Shown: in pieces, positions 5,360-6,654 of the stretch
How positions within the stretch are numbered: position 1 is the stretch's first letter
Layout of the letters: each line of letters starts with the position of its first letter
Origin: Chloroflexota bacterium
Lineage (GTDB): Bacteria; Chloroflexota; UBA11872
Direction: 5' to 3'
NCBI GenBank assembly: GCA_028875175.1
Contig: JAPPFO010000159.1
Location: 4,501 to 11,154, forward strand
DNA: 6,654 nt
The notes under the pieces: generated by a model
The model's input: only the letters and a program-made list of their open reading frames with translations
What the model was told of the DNA's origin: nothing
Databases searched by the model: none
Translations under genes and position numbers: made by a program

Positions 5360-6654
5360 CTAGGTGCGCAGGCCCGCCACGGTGACGCCGTCGCCCCCCT
5401 CGTTCAGCGGCGCGGCGGCGTACTGCCGAACCGACGGGTGAACGGTCAGCACCTCGGCCACCACCGCCCGCAGCGCTCCGGTGCCCTTGCCGTGGATGAT
5501 GCGCAGGGTCGCGGCGCCCTGGCGCAGCGCCTCATCAACGCTGCGTTCCGCCATCTCGGCCGCTTCGTCGGCCCGCATCCCGCGAATGTCAATCTCTTGC
5601 GTCCCGCCGCCACTCGGCGCCCTGGGGCGACGACGCGGTGGACGGGGCGACGCCGCAAATACGCGCTGAAGTCGCGCGCGGTCGAACGTGGCGCGAGCGC
5701 TGCCAATCGCGACCTCCACGGACGTATCCGTGATGCCGAGCACCAGGGCACGGCCGGTGAATCCGTCGGCCTCCACCTCATCCCCCACGCGAACCTCAAG
5801 CGGATCGCACGCGGTGGGTTCGTCTGGCGGAGGTGAGCCAGGGGTCAGCCGCTCCTCCGTTTCGGCCAAGCTTGCGCGCGCCGCGCGTCGATCGCCGGAG
5901 CGACCCGTGCGGGCCGCGCGCCTGGCTTCCTGCAAGGCCTGGCGTGCGTCGCGCAGCAGCTCCCGGGCCTCACGCCGTGCATCGCGCAGCAGGGTGTCGC
6001 GGTCGCGCTCCAGTTCGTCGATCTGCTTGTCAAGATCTCGCCGCGAGCGTTCGGCGGCGCTGCGTGCCTGTGCGCTGGCCGCGCGTTCCCGTTCCGCCGC
6101 CGCCAGCTCGTGTTGTGCGTCCGCGATGGCTTGCTCCAGGTCCAGCGCCCCCTTGGACATGCGCCTGCGGGCGTCGTCGACAATCGCGGCGTCAATCCCC
6201 AGCCGGTCCGCGATGTCCAGGGCATTGCTGGATCCTGGAATCCCCAGGCGCAGGCGATAGGTCGGGCGCAGGGTGGCGTGGTCGAACTCCACGCTGGCGT
6301 TTCGGGTGGCCGGGTGCGAGGCGGCGAAGGCCTTGAGGGCAGGGTGATGGGTGGTGGCCACCACGGTTGCGCCTCGCTCCAGCAGCGCGGCGATCACCGC
6401 CTGGCCCAGGGCGGCGCCCTCGTCCGGGTCGGTGCCCGCGCCTATTTCGTCCGCCAGCGCCAGCGCGCCAGGCCCGGCCGCCTCCACCATGGCCCGCAGG
6501 TTGCGCACGTGCGAGGCGAATGTGCTGAGGCTGTGCTCGATGCTCTGCGCATCCCCGATATCAGCGACAACGCGCTCGAACACGGCCACCCGAGACGCGG
6601 CCTTGGCAGGAACATTCAGGCCACAGGCCGCCATCAGGTGCAGCAGGCCCACCG
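5360..6654 (-). CDS. mutS2: Endonuclease MutS2, C-terminal part (cut by window edge)
   Basis: MutS2 is a MutS-fold ATPase with a C-terminal Smr nuclease domain. It acts in suppressing recombination or rescuing collided ribosomes, depending on the organism. About 431 of the usual 780-800 residues are visible, and the frame continues past the right edge. The Walker A motif and the N-terminal core are outside. Visible in order, counting from the first full codon: the signature DIGDAQSIEHSLSTFASHV (31-49), Walker B LALADEIGAGTDPDEGAAL (64-82, with D68 E69), the switch histidines TTHH, and a long charged coiled coil (about 165-250). A connecting strand-rich domain (VRVGDEVEADGFTG) follows, then a proline/arginine linker and the Smr domain, with DIRG (355-358) and HGKGTG (387-392) ending in GGDGVTVAGL. 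It lacks MutS mismatch-recognition features in the visible part, and the Smr domain separates it from MutS1. It converges on the operon. Confidence 0.95.
   Translation of the reverse strand, partial: VGLLHLMAACGLNVPAKAASRVAVFERVVADIGDAQSIEHSLSTFASHVRNLRAMVEAAGPGALALADEIGAGTDPDEGAALGQAVIAALLERGATVVATTHHPALKAFAASHPATRNASVEFDHATLRPTYRLRLGIPGSSNALDIADRLGIDAAIVDDARRRMSKGALDLEQAIADAQHELAAAERERAASAQARSAAERSRRDLDKQIDELERDRDTLLRDARREARELLRDARQALQEARRAARTGRSGDRRAARASLAETEERLTPGSPPPDEPTACDPLEVRVGDEVEADGFTGRALVLGITDTSVEVAIGSARATFDRARLQRVFAASPRPPRRRPRAPSGGGTQEIDIRGMRADEAAEMAERSVDEALRQGAATLRIIHGKGTGALRAVVAEVLTVHPSVRQYAAAPLNEGGDGVTVAGLRT

Overview
This is a 6.65 kb stretch of GC-rich bacterial chromosome. 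It carries five transcription units in alternating orientation and seven protein genes, one of them running off the right edge, plus a degraded-looking antitoxin-type gene. The content is mostly housekeeping. GC richness, a FabL-like reductase, MutS2 and a nadD-rsfS pair would fit a Chloroflexota-type or similar deep-branching high-GC lineage, but that is a weak inference; nothing here fixes the phylum. No RNA gene, CRISPR array, insertion sequence or phage gene was seen.

Layout, left to right. Bases 1-145 are non-coding and rich in C and G homopolymers; they look like a low-complexity or poor-quality contig end. Next comes an ammonium channel gene, amtB, on the minus strand (146-1561). Its upstream region contains three closely spaced inverted repeats (1668-1716). 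A plus-strand ribbon-helix-helix antitoxin of the FitA type follows (about 1835-2179), without a toxin partner and with an ATT codon exactly where the family's start Met is expected. Converging on it is a minus-strand short-chain dehydrogenase resembling FabL, the Yx6K-type enoyl-ACP reductase (2211-3017).

Diverging from that reductase is a tightly packed plus-strand operon (3102-5319): a Gfo/Idh/MocA-family oxidoreductase with an altered EKP motif, nadD (NAD synthesis), rsfS (ribosome silencing factor) and a 59-residue single-membrane-span protein. Spacings are 1 bp, an overlap of uncertain length, and 8 bp. The operon converges on the C-terminal part of mutS2 (5360-6654, minus strand), whose start and Walker A motif lie beyond the window.

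The genes do not form one pathway. nadD and rsfS are a common bacterial pair linking cofactor supply and ribosome dormancy; the Gfo/Idh gene upstream is the unusual partner. I found no convincing undescribed multi-gene system. The points most worth a second look are the orphan antitoxin with a lost or ATT start, the unresolved rsfS start with a 12-codon overlapping reading frame, the EKP-less Gfo/Idh protein, the small membrane protein, and the palindrome cluster upstream of amtB.
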